NCBI RefSeq assembly: GCF_900115665.1
Contig: NZ_FOXH01000009.1
Coordinates: 124,001 to 188,000, forward strand
From: Pseudarcicella hirudinis
GTDB taxonomy: Bacteria > Bacteroidota > Bacteroidia > Cytophagales > Spirosomataceae
Reading direction: 5' to 3'
Length of the DNA stretch: 64,000 nucleotides
Part shown: positions 19,490 to 27,250 of the stretch, piece after piece
Numbering within the stretch: position 1 is the stretch's first letter
How the letters are laid out: each line of letters begins with the position of its first letter
The notes under the pieces: model-generated
The model's input: the letters and a program-made list of their open reading frames with translations, nothing else
What the model was told of the DNA's origin: nothing
The model's database searches: none
Made by a program: the position numbers and the translations under genes

Positions 19490-20884
19490 TTAATAAACCC
19501 CGATTTCACTGATTACCGGAGAGGCTTTTGAGTCGGTAATATTTACCCTGATTTTACTGGATTTCTGAGTTGGAAATCTGAGGATTCTTTTATTGCCAAT
19601 CGTAGTTCCTTTCGCAATTTCCACGAATTTTGTTCCGTCCCAGGCTTCTACATTGAATTCTTTAATTCTTTGGCCATACCGAATACCTTCCAGTAAAACT
19701 ATCGTATTAAAACTTTTCTCCTTGCCTAAATTCAGGTCAATATTTGCCTGATTTACACCTTCCTTCGCTGCCCAATCCGTATCTCTGTTTCCATCATTGA
19801 TATTTAAAACAGGATATTCTTTTCTGGCACTGCTTGCAGTGGCTTTCTTCAATTTTGCCTGATTCAATGCGAACGCTTTATCTCTTAATTTCTTAAACTG
19901 CATCAGGCTGGTTGAGTCATTTTCATGTACCAGACCTCTGCGATCTACCGGAATATTAAGCAATAAATTGCCATTCTGACCAACTGAAGCATAATAGATA
20001 TTCATCAGAGAGTCTGCAGTTTTTACCTTTCCGTCTTCATTGGCATGATAATACCATCCCGGACGAATTGAAACGTCAACTTCAGCAGGTACCCAGTTGA
20101 TACCATCTTCATTTCCGGCTTTAAATTCGTCAGATTTAGGGTAACCCGGGTAATATTTGTCTTTATTCAGAGTTGACCAGTTTGTCGGATAAGCATGGCC
20201 GCTTTCGTTTCCAACCCATCTTACGTCAGGACCATTATCAGAAAACATAATAGCATGCGGCTGATATTTTCTTACGGTACCGATAAAGCCCTTCCAGTCA
20301 TAAACCTGTTTTTTACCGGAAGGTCCTTCTCCATTGGCTCCGTCAAACCAAAATTCAAAAATATCTCCGTACTGTGTAAGAAGTTCTTTCTGAGTATTCA
20401 TATAAACCTGGTTGTATTCATCGGTACCGTATTTAGGATGATTTCTGTCCCAGGGTGAAAGATAAATACCGAATTTGATGCCATATTCCTTACAAGCTTT
20501 TGCCAGTTCTTTTACCACATCGCCTTTTCCATTTCTCCATTTTGAGTAAGCAACAGAATGTTTGGTGTATCTGGAAGGATAAAGGCAGAAACCATCATGA
20601 TGTTTTGCAGTAAGAATCAACCCTTTCATACCAGCTGCTTTGGCAATTCTTGCCCACTGGCGGCAATCCAGTTGTGTAGGATTAAATGAATCAGGACTTT
20701 CAATACCATCGCCCCATTCTTTTTCGGTAAAAGTATTCATGTTAAAATGTACAAAACCATAATATTCCATTTTGTGCCAGTTGAGCTGATCATTGTTCGG
20801 AATGGCACCATAAGGTTTTAGTTTTTGCGCGTTAACCTGATAGCAGGAGAAGGCAATGCAACAAAGAAGTAATATTTTTTTCAC
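19490..20884 (-). CDS. Secreted alpha-L-fucosidase, GH29
   Basis: The product removes terminal L-fucose from glycans. The GH29 catalytic barrel spans about residues 20-340: the N-terminal QLNWHKMEYYGFVHFNMNTF, the GLILTAKHHDGFCLYPS strand, and FEFWFDGANGEG with the nucleophile aspartate of WFDG. A C-terminal beta domain of about 110 residues (NINDGNRDTDWAA ... IRVNITDSKASPVISEIGVY) resembles a galactose-binding module. I prefer the GTG start at 20884, which gives a clean signal peptide VKKILLLCCIAFSCYQVNAQ; an in-frame ATG at 20917 adds eleven hydrophobic residues in front of the lysines, which is unusual for a signal. It is apart from the mannan locus and has no transporter pair beside it. 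Confidence 0.92.
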   Translation of the reverse strand: MKKILLLCCIAFSCYQVNAQKLKPYGAIPNNDQLNWHKMEYYGFVHFNMNTFTEKEWGDGIESPDSFNPTQLDCRQWARIAKAAGMKGLILTAKHHDGFCLYPSRYTKHSVAYSKWRNGKGDVVKELAKACKEYGIKFGIYLSPWDRNHPKYGTDEYNQVYMNTQKELLTQYGDIFEFWFDGANGEGPSGKKQVYDWKGFIGTVRKYQPHAIMFSDNGPDVRWVGNESGHAYPTNWSTLNKDKYYPGYPKSDEFKAGNEDGINWVPAEVDVSIRPGWYYHANEDGKVKTADSLMNIYYASVGQNGNLLLNIPVDRRGLVHENDSTSLMQFKKLRDKAFALNQAKLKKATASSARKEYPVLNINDGNRDTDWAAKEGVNQANIDLNLGKEKSFNTIVLLEGIRYGQRIKEFNVEAWDGTKFVEIAKGTTIGNKRILRFPTQKSSKIRVNITDSKASPVISEIGVY

Positions 20885-20973
20885 GGGGTAAAATTTAAAT
20901 AAGGTTATTAAAAACAAAAAGTCCTTCTTTTGAAGAAGAACTTTTTGAAGAATAATACTCTGTAATCCAAAAA

Positions 20974-23490
20974 TTAATTTCCAACCATGAAAACGGCATT
21001 TCCGAATAATAATTTACCATTTTGCCAGAAACCTCTGAAAATCGGGTTGTTTACCAGATAAACAACTTCTCCTTTGCCAAGATCCTGTACACCGAAGAAA
21101 AGAGAATTTTTAAGTTTTTCCTGAGCTTTTTTACCTGCAAAACCTGCTACCAGGTCTTTCTCTTTGCTGATACCTACATTCCATCCGCTTTTAAGGAATT
21201 GGTAGTCGGAAGTAGAAAGAATCAGCCCTAAATAAGATTTATCATAGCCAAATGCCAGTGGATGTGTGTTATCAAGCGTGATTCTATAAACACAACCCTG
21301 TGTATCTTCTGAAATTTCTTCTCTCTCACGATCTTCGTATTTACCAAGATTCTCCTGATTTTCTTTCTTTTTAGCTTCTTCTTTATGTACAATGTCAAAA
21401 TCCGGTTTTCCTGATAAGAAATCCACTGCACTTTCAATGGCAATTACTTTACCGCCCGCCTTTGCAAAATTTCGGATATTTTCAATACCACGATCACCAA
21501 GGTTTTTAGAATAAGAACCGCTTGGCAGGATAAGTACATCAAACTGACGGAGGTCTATATTGTTGAAATATTCAGAACCTAACACGGTTGCAGGGTAATT
21601 AATCTGTCTTTCGAAAAAATGCCATACTTCTCCAAAACCGGTAGAGGCAGTTCCTTCTCCACCAACGATTGCCACTTTAGGTGCTTTCAGGAAGAAGACA
21701 TTACTTGAACCAAAATCAGAACCCTTACTGGCCCATCCGCTGGCAACACCGTTCACTTTTACCTTAAATTCTTCAGAAGTGGCTTTTACAATCTGATCAA
21801 ATTTATCACCTAAACGCTCATTGGATGCTCTCGTAATAACAAGTGTACCAGGCTGATAGCTTTGCCCGTTTGATTCAAAGGCGGTTTCTGAAGCCCGTAC
21901 TTTTACACCTTGCTTTAGCAAGCCAGCCAGAAAACGCATATCATCAAAAGATTTCCAGGCAGCCAGATAAGCATAGGGTTTCGCAATGGCCGAATTAACA
22001 TATGTCTCGGTTGAAGCTTTAGGAGCAACCGGGGTTAATTTGTCTTTCAGTCCATACGCTTTCAGGCCATAAGCATATAATAATGACCATGAAGTGATAT
22101 CATAAGTCAGAGAATCTTCTAACATTGGCTTAGGATCAAGCAAAATACGCAGGTAAGTAGAGCGTGGCTGATATAAATTAAGAACCAGGTCTTCTGCTTC
22201 AATTTTAAATCCTTCTGTTTTATCGCTAGAAAAACTGAAACCTGAAGCAAGCATATCTTTTCCGGCTATGCCATATTGGAATCCGTTTTTATCGAGGAAC
22301 TGAGAGAATTGACGCACTTTGCTTTCATCCCCTTTAGTCTTGATGACAAAAGACTTATAAGGTCCAGCAGGATTAGTTTTACCCTTTTCATAGAATTTTA
22401 CAAATTCAGACACCAGTTTCTCCGCATTCTGATTGGCTGCTTCCAATGTTCCGAAACTTGTTGCCACATGGTGTGAAATCCTTTTTTTCAAAGTCAGTGT
22501 ATCTCCGTCAGGAAGTGTAACGCCCAATCCGCCACGAATACCGCCTTGTTCAAAAGTCATACCGATAGCCCCGTTATAGGTAGGGTAGGTATCACCATAG
22601 CTCGGGTAAAATAAATCGAAACGCTCTTTGGTAAAATATAGCCAGTTATTGGCATCAAAGCGTTTAGCATTGAAAGTTCCGACGGTAGTCTGAAATTCTC
22701 TTTGCCAGGGTGTAATATCTTCATGAAATGGTTTTGCGGCCGGAGCAAAGTAATATGGAGAGGTATATGATTGCTCATGAAAATCAACGTGAATCTGAGG
22801 CATCCATTGGTTATAAAAAGGAATTCTCTGCTGAGATTCCACCTGAACCTGCCAGGCCCAGTCACGGTTCAGGTCAAAACAATAGTGATTATATCTGCCT
22901 TGTGGCCAGGGTTCGTAATGTTCCCATGCTACAGGATTGACATCAGGAGTAACAGCCCCTTTCTGGTTATACCAGTTAGCGTAGCGGTCTCTTCCGTCAG
23001 GATTAATACAAGGGTCAATAAATACAACAGTATTTGACAGGATTTGCTTGGCAAAAGCACTGTTTTTATTACTGATTTCATAGAGAACCTGCATAGAGGC
23101 TTCGGAAGAAGTAGGTTCATTGCCGTGAACGTTATAACTGAACCATACCAAAGCGGGTTGCTTGGCGGAGGCCTGTCCATCAAGTAAACCTGCTGATTTG
23201 AGGTTGTTGGTTCTGATTTCTTCCAGTCTGGCCAGATTATCTTCAGAAGCAATGACCGCAACCATCAGAGGGCGCCCTTCATTAGTCTTGCCATATGGAA
23301 TAAGTTTCACCTGACCGGGATTTTGTCTGGCTACATATTCAAAATAAGAGATGATCTGATGATGTCTGGAAAACTTTGTTCCTAATTCATAACCGAGAAA
23401 TTCTTGGGGAGATTGTAAATTTTGTGCATAAGACCCGAAACAGGAGAGGAAAAAAATTACTAATAGTGGTAAAAGGGAGTATTTTTTCAT
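20974..23490 (-). CDS. Secreted M14 zinc carboxypeptidase with C-terminal glutamine-amidotransferase-like domain
   Basis: The 838-residue product has a signal peptide (1-22, ending GSYAQ) and an M14 domain over about 30-350: zinc ligands H122 and E125 in VHGNEPTSSE, the substrate-binding region DLNRDW near 206-211, a third histidine in QIHVDFHEQ at about 232-240, and a late glutamate in GMTFEQGG for catalysis. After residue 600 a Rossmann-like part (KVAIVGGEGTASTGFGEVWHFFE ... FDVLILPSGSY) looks like the ThuA/DJ-1 class I amidotransferase fold without an obvious catalytic cysteine. Family members trim peptides in the periplasm or outside. It lies 57-90 bp upstream of the fucosidase on the same strand and may share a transcript. 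Confidence 0.92.
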   Translation of the reverse strand: MKKYSLLPLLVIFFLSCFGSYAQNLQSPQEFLGYELGTKFSRHHQIISYFEYVARQNPGQVKLIPYGKTNEGRPLMVAVIASEDNLARLEEIRTNNLKSAGLLDGQASAKQPALVWFSYNVHGNEPTSSEASMQVLYEISNKNSAFAKQILSNTVVFIDPCINPDGRDRYANWYNQKGAVTPDVNPVAWEHYEPWPQGRYNHYCFDLNRDWAWQVQVESQQRIPFYNQWMPQIHVDFHEQSYTSPYYFAPAAKPFHEDITPWQREFQTTVGTFNAKRFDANNWLYFTKERFDLFYPSYGDTYPTYNGAIGMTFEQGGIRGGLGVTLPDGDTLTLKKRISHHVATSFGTLEAANQNAEKLVSEFVKFYEKGKTNPAGPYKSFVIKTKGDESKVRQFSQFLDKNGFQYGIAGKDMLASGFSFSSDKTEGFKIEAEDLVLNLYQPRSTYLRILLDPKPMLEDSLTYDITSWSLLYAYGLKAYGLKDKLTPVAPKASTETYVNSAIAKPYAYLAAWKSFDDMRFLAGLLKQGVKVRASETAFESNGQSYQPGTLVITRASNERLGDKFDQIVKATSEEFKVKVNGVASGWASKGSDFGSSNVFFLKAPKVAIVGGEGTASTGFGEVWHFFERQINYPATVLGSEYFNNIDLRQFDVLILPSGSYSKNLGDRGIENIRNFAKAGGKVIAIESAVDFLSGKPDFDIVHKEEAKKKENQENLGKYEDREREEISEDTQGCVYRITLDNTHPLAFGYDKSYLGLILSTSDYQFLKSGWNVGISKEKDLVAGFAGKKAQEKLKNSLFFGVQDLGKGEVVYLVNNPIFRGFWQNGKLLFGNAVFMVGN

Positions 23491-23734
23491 AAATCAGTTT
23501 ATTTGATGAGTTATAACTATCTCCCAAAGATAATAAAAAAGGGATTTGAAGAGACTGCGGAAGGGAAAATGAAGGGAAATTCAAAAATAATTGAAAAATA
23601 AACAGAAAGTTAAATATTTATAAACTCTTTGAATATCAATAAATTGTTATGTATTTATGCCTGTTTTAGGCGGATTGGGTAAAAAAAATACAAATTTTTT
23701 TCTTGCAGGGTTTTCGAAATTCAGAAAAAACTAC

Positions 23735-23742
23735 TACTTTTG
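23735..23742 (+). promoter_or_regulatory. tRNA operon promoter -7 element
   Basis: TACTTTTG fits the Bacteroidota TAnnTTTG -7 consensus and lies 38 bp before tRNA-Glu. A TTTCG about 18 bp upstream is a plausible degenerate -33. The remainder of the 23491-23779 gap is AT-rich with nothing else recognised. Confidence 0.6.
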
Positions 23743-23779
23743 CATCACGAAAAACGAAGATAAGTTCTTCAGTTCTAAC

Positions 23780-23851
23780 GGTCCGTTCGTCTAGGGGTTA
23801 GGACACGTCCCTTTCACGGATGAAACACGGGTTCGATTCCCGTACGGACTA
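23780..23851 (+). tRNA. tRNA-Glu (UUC anticodon)
   Basis: A 72-nt cloverleaf: acceptor GGTCCGT with ACGGACT (first pair G-U), D-loop TCTAGGGGTTAGGACA, anticodon loop CTTTCAC with TTC at 23813-23815, and T-arm ACGGGTTCGATTCCCGT. Discriminator base A; CCA is not encoded. Confidence 0.97.
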
Positions 23852-23898
23852 CAAGGTTAAAACTGTAAAGTTGACAGTTTCAAAACAAACAACTTAAA

Positions 23899-23971
23899 GA
23901 TTCCGTAGCTCAGCTGGTAGAGCAATACACTTTTAATGTATGGGTCCTGGGTTCGAATCCCAGCGGGATCA
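23899..23971 (+). tRNA. tRNA-Lys (UUU anticodon)
   Basis: A 73-nt cloverleaf: acceptor GATTCCG with CGGGATC (one T-G pair), D-arm GCTCAGCTGGTAGAGC, anticodon loop CTTTTAA with TTT at 23932-23934 in an ATACA/TGTAT stem, and T-arm CTGGGTTCGAATCCCAG. It lies 47 bp after tRNA-Glu and is probably in the same transcript. Confidence 0.97.
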
Positions 23972-23972
23972 C

Positions 23973-24014
23973 AAAAGCCTTCAAAATCATTGATTTTGAA
24001 GGCTTTTGCTTTTT
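23973..24014 (+). terminator. Terminator of the tRNA operon
   Basis: AAAAGCCTTCAAAATCA and TGATTTTGAAGGCTTTT form a 17-bp perfect stem directly after tRNA-Lys, followed by GCTTTTT. This is a strong rho-independent terminator. Confidence 0.9.
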
Positions 24015-24115
24015 GGGCTGATGTGATTTTGGATCTATCCTGTCCGTGCATTAACTAAATAACTCTACAGACAGGAGAATAACCCACCTTTTACAAAAAA
24101 CTAACCTCAATTTAC

Positions 24116-24123
24116 TATCTTTG
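24116..24123 (+). promoter_or_regulatory. Promoter -7 element upstream of the leader ORF
   Basis: TATCTTTG is a good TAnnTTTG match, 21 bp before the ATG of the short leader ORF. The expected -33 TTTG is replaced by a weaker TTTACA-like stretch. Confidence 0.55.
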
Positions 24124-24143
24124 CCAAACAGTTTTATTTAGAT

Positions 24144-24182
24144 ATGAACAGAAAGAGTTGTCTTCCTCCTCCGGTACTTTAG
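24144..24182 (+). CDS. Putative 12-codon leader peptide MNRKSCLPPPVL
   Basis: An ATG shortly after a well-formed -7 element opens a 12-codon ORF with sequence MNRKSCLPPPVL and a TAG stop. The cysteine and the run of three prolines are what one expects of a ribosome-stalling or attenuation peptide. A hairpin (24215-24231) follows before the transporter gene at 24293. Short length means the call depends on position and composition; no homology claim is made. Confidence 0.4.
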   Translation: MNRKSCLPPPVL

Positions 24183-24214
24183 TATTTCTTAGAAATTTCA
24201 AAGAAGCGTAACTG

Positions 24215-24231
24215 CCGGTATATGCTGCCGG
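24215..24231 (+). other. Leader hairpin before the DMT transporter
   Basis: CCGGTA and TGCCGG pair (one U-G) around TATGC, 33 bp after the leader ORF stop and 62 bp before the transporter ATG. No U-tract follows, so a ribosome-controlled anti-structure rather than a simple terminator is possible. Confidence 0.4.
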
Positions 24232-24292
24232 GTGATTTGTTATGCCTCAGACTTTCCATTAAATATTAAAATCAAAAGGTAGATAATTCTTT

Positions 24293-25174
24293 ATGAAAAA
24301 ATCATATTTGATATTACACATTGCTGTAATATTTCTCGGCTTCTCCGGTGTCTTCGGAAAACTAATATCGCTTAATGAGGGGCTGCTCACCTGGTACAGA
24401 GTGTTTTTCTCCGCTGTTATCCTGTTCTTCGTGCTTAAATGGTTCAGGATCAATAACTATATTCATTTTAAGGAAAAGTTAGCCATTGCTAAAGTCGGAA
24501 CACTCATTACATTGTCATGGGTACTCTTTTATGCGAGTATTAAATACTCCAATATTTCGATTGGGGTGGTTTGTTATTGCATGGCAAGTTTCTTTACGGC
24601 TGTTTTTGAACCTTTAATCAATAAACAGAAGTTCAGGCCATCAGAGTTTTTGTTGAGCGCTTTAACAATGGTAGGTATAGGTTTGATATTTCATTTCGAT
24701 ACTTCTTATCGTTTAGGTATTTTGTTGGGCGTTATATCTCCTCTGTTCGCATCGCTCTATACGATTTACAATGAGCGCCTGGTGAAAAGCTACGATAGTA
24801 AACAGATCAATTATTATCAAATGATTGGCGGAACAATTGGGTTAGGTATGGTATTGCCGGTTTACCTGCATTTTTTTCCTGCAGAAAACCTCATCCCTGA
24901 TATGAAAGACACGCTTTATCTTATTTTATTGTCGTTTTTTTGCACGGTAGGGGTCTATGTTACCTTTACGGAATTACTCAAAAAAGTTTCTGCCTTCACC
25001 GTAAGCCTTAGTTTAAACCTGGAACCTGTTTATGCGATCATTATTGCATTCCTGTTTTTTGGTGAAAGCAAAGAAGTGAACTTTTCGTTTTATATCGGAT
25101 TGTTCTTTGTCATGCTTTCAGTTATTCTGCAAACAATTATTTCTATCAGGAAAGGTAAAGCCGTTAGGCAATAA
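24293..25174 (+). CDS. EamA/DMT-superfamily transporter
   Basis: The 293-residue product has ten hydrophobic helices in two EamA repeats (about 5-135 and 145-285). Typical signatures are IAVIFLGFSGVFGKLISLNEGLLTWYRVFFSAVIL near the start and VSAFTVSLSLNLEPVYAIIIAFLFFGE at about 233-259 at the end of repeat 2. Members move amino acids, nucleosides, sugars or metabolites across the inner membrane; the substrate cannot be told from sequence. The upstream Cys/Pro leader ORF hints at an amino-acid-linked control. A terminator follows 18 bp after the stop. Confidence 0.9.
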   Translation: MKKSYLILHIAVIFLGFSGVFGKLISLNEGLLTWYRVFFSAVILFFVLKWFRINNYIHFKEKLAIAKVGTLITLSWVLFYASIKYSNISIGVVCYCMASFFTAVFEPLINKQKFRPSEFLLSALTMVGIGLIFHFDTSYRLGILLGVISPLFASLYTIYNERLVKSYDSKQINYYQMIGGTIGLGMVLPVYLHFFPAENLIPDMKDTLYLILLSFFCTVGVYVTFTELLKKVSAFTVSLSLNLEPVYAIIIAFLFFGESKEVNFSFYIGLFFVMLSVILQTIISIRKGKAVRQ

Positions 25175-25192
25175 ATCTTTCATTCTCCATTT

Positions 25193-25230
25193 AACAATCC
25201 TGCCCGATCGGGTAGGATTGTTTGTTTTAA
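25193..25230 (+). terminator. Terminator after the DMT transporter gene
   Basis: AACAATCCT and AGGATTGTT flank an inner CCCGATCGGG palindrome, giving a strong stem followed by TGTTTT. It lies 18 bp after the transporter stop. Confidence 0.88.
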
Positions 25231-25234
25231 AATA

Positions 25235-25255
25235 TGTTCTGTGAGTCACAGAACA
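25235..25255 (-). terminator. Perfect palindrome, likely terminator of the minus-strand gene at 25267
   Basis: TGTTCTGTGA and TCACAGAACA form a 10-bp dyad around a single G. Read on the minus strand it follows the 25267 stop by 11 bases and is followed by TATTTTAAAA, so it can end that transcript. A dimeric regulator site is the alternative. Confidence 0.6.
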
Positions 25256-25266
25256 TGGGTGGAGCC

Positions 25267-25803
25267 TTATTTTCGATTACTTAAATTAATCGCTCTTTCA
25301 ATTCTCGGACGGTTATATCGTTGAAGGAAAATAGGGTAAAGGTTTAGTATGATATTTAAGATTAGCAGCGAAAAAGATTTGAGAATGCCAAATCTGAATG
25401 CCACAAAAACGTTAAATCCCATGACTATAAACAAGATAATTAAGTGTCCAAGCTCCGATTTTTTTGTTTGATAATGCAAATTCTTCAAAGCTTTGATATT
25501 TTTTTCTACAGGGCTTGCTTTTTTATTCAGTCTTTCCCAACCAATCAGGACTAGCATTTTTCTGAAAAAATTTATTCCAAGATATTTATATATTTTCCCT
25601 CTCTGTTCCCATCCCTTTTCATTATAGTAAGAAGATGTAAGCTGGCTCTTCAATGTTTCAGTAAAGGTAAACACACACATCATCAGCAGAAAGTTCAGCG
25701 CCCAGGCGAAAGCAAAACCATCCATCCGGATATAATTAACCAGGGCACCAACTAAGCCAATTCCAATAATTGTAATTAAAATTAAGGTTAAAGTTTTTTT
25801 CAT
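25267..25803 (-). CDS. Small membrane protein, CrtO-like acyltransferase family (tentative)
   Basis: The 178-residue product has two N-terminal helices (about 3-25 and 30-50), a polar middle with NEKGWEQRGKIYKYLGINFFRKMLV, and a second hydrophobic pair at about 118-155 that ends LNLYPIFLQRYNRPRIER. The terminal N-x-YP-x-x-x-QRYNR motif and the K(YxxLG)xxxF(R/K)xxL segment resemble glycosyl-4,4'-diaponeurosporenoate acyltransferase (CrtO) family proteins. No carotenoid genes are nearby, so the name says little about function here. It stands alone, flanked by palindromes on both sides. Confidence 0.6.
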   Translation of the reverse strand: MKKTLTLILITIIGIGLVGALVNYIRMDGFAFAWALNFLLMMCVFTFTETLKSQLTSSYYNEKGWEQRGKIYKYLGINFFRKMLVLIGWERLNKKASPVEKNIKALKNLHYQTKKSELGHLIILFIVMGFNVFVAFRFGILKSFSLLILNIILNLYPIFLQRYNRPRIERAINLSNRK

Positions 25804-25984
25804 TGATTACTTCGTTTGAGATTCTCAGATATTGTCCGGTTTTCAAATATACGTTACAGATTGGTTTATTAAAAACTGCACTTGTTGCTTGTCTTTGATA
25901 AATTATAGTATATGTCCTTTGGAATATTTCTGAAATTTTTCTCAAAACTATGACCCCTTTCTATTTTAAGCGGTAATATTTTGT

Positions 25985-26025
25985 CGCTTTCACCCGGCTG
26001 TGTCTTCACCAGCCGGGTGAAAGCG
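25985..26025. repeat. REP-like hairpin, copy 2
   Basis: CGCTTTCACCCGGCTG (25985-26000) pairs perfectly over 16 bp with CAGCCGGGTGAAAGCG (26010-26025) around TGTCTTCAC. It follows the stop of the minus-strand serine hydrolase by 13 bp and may act as its terminator, but there is no clean U-tract. The loop and inner stem share GTGTCTTCACCAGCC with the element at 28652. Confidence 0.65.
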
Positions 26026-26038
26026 TATATAGTTTTAT

Positions 26039-27097
26039 TTACTTCAAAACTGTGTCATAAATTTCATTCAACAGGTTTTGTCTCATTTTTGAGTTTCTTT
26101 GGTTGAGAAGTATGATGAAGCCCCAGTTTTTAGCCCTGTTGTAACATATAATTGAAGATTGTCCCATAGAATCTCCAGTTTTTAAATAAATGGTATTTTT
26201 ATCATCCGTCATGATATTTATACCTAATCCCAATTCCCGGTTTTTATCTTTATAGAAGAGTTTTTCTGTAATGATAGCAGCTTTACCTATTGCTGTTTCT
26301 TTATTTAAGAGCGCTTTTAAAAACGTAACCATATCAGAGGCATTAGATTTTACTAACCCGGCAGGTGCTGTAACATTCCATTTTAAGAATTCCTGAATGC
26401 CACCATTGGAATTATGACCGATTGTCGTGTTTTTTACATTAAAATCTTTGGTTAATGTATTTGTCAACTGTAGTGGCGTTATTATTTTGTCTGCGATAAT
26501 TTCATCATAACTCTTCTGATACACTTTTTCTAATATCTGTCCAAGTAAAGTATATCCGATCGTAGAATAACGATATTGACCCTTATCAATTAGCGCAGTA
26601 CAGTTATTGATAATATCGGTTAATGTTTTTTCAGTTACGATACTTATAGGCTGCTGCGGATTTTTTTCTATTAACTTTCCAAAATCTATATCAGGTAAGC
26701 CTGACTGATGAGAAGCGAGATCTGAAATTTTTATTTTGTTTTTGAGATTTTCATGTAATACATACTCTTTTGGAAGAAAGGCGTCTATATAATCATCTGT
26801 TTTTATTTTGTTCTCAATAACTGCCTGTGCAATTAAATTTGAGGTTAAAATTTTAGTGATTGAAGCAATTTCAAATATGGAATTTTTATTGATTTCAGTT
26901 TGACTTTCTCCATTCAGATTACCATAAGCCGTATAAAATTCCTCGTTATTTTTAATAAATCCGACGCTGATGCCTGCTTCAGGATTTTTTTGATAATTGA
27001 GCTTTATGATTGAATCAATCTTTTTGGATAGGTCTTGTCCAAAAGAAATGTTGCTTATTAATAAAAGCGCTGCTAAAAATTTTAATGAGGTTTTCAT
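26039..27097 (-). CDS. Secreted class C beta-lactamase-type serine hydrolase
   Basis: The 352-residue product has a signal peptide (about 1-20, ending NISFGQ) and the penicillin-recognising fold. The nucleophile serine lies in IASITKIL (S-x-x-K, about residue 78), the second motif appears as YSTIGYTLLG at about 176-185, and LASHQSGLPDIDFG at about 126-139 is the usual family loop. The KTG-like third motif may be YLKTGDSMGQ at about 304-313, near the C-terminus. Members are DD-peptidases, esterases or true AmpC enzymes; sequence alone does not show antibiotic hydrolysis. It is 154 bp downstream of an AraC-type regulator on the same strand, which may control it. Confidence 0.9.
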   Translation of the reverse strand: MKTSLKFLAALLLISNISFGQDLSKKIDSIIKLNYQKNPEAGISVGFIKNNEEFYTAYGNLNGESQTEINKNSIFEIASITKILTSNLIAQAVIENKIKTDDYIDAFLPKEYVLHENLKNKIKISDLASHQSGLPDIDFGKLIEKNPQQPISIVTEKTLTDIINNCTALIDKGQYRYSTIGYTLLGQILEKVYQKSYDEIIADKIITPLQLTNTLTKDFNVKNTTIGHNSNGGIQEFLKWNVTAPAGLVKSNASDMVTFLKALLNKETAIGKAAIITEKLFYKDKNRELGLGINIMTDDKNTIYLKTGDSMGQSSIICYNRAKNWGFIILLNQRNSKMRQNLLNEIYDTVLK

Positions 27098-27250
27098 TGT
27101 ACCGTATTTTTAAATTATAAATTATTTCGGTACAAATGTGTAGAAGAACTTAAACCTATGCGACCGAATAAAAATAGTCGAACGCATTTGTTTCAGAAAA
27201 TAAGTACGAGTATTTGAAAATTCAGGTACGAATAGTTGCAAGGTGTTGCT

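Noticed and set aside
26039-27097. Antibiotic-resistance beta-lactamase
   Set aside because: The fold and SxxK motif are shared with many esterases and DD-peptidases; nothing in the sequence shows beta-lactam hydrolysis.
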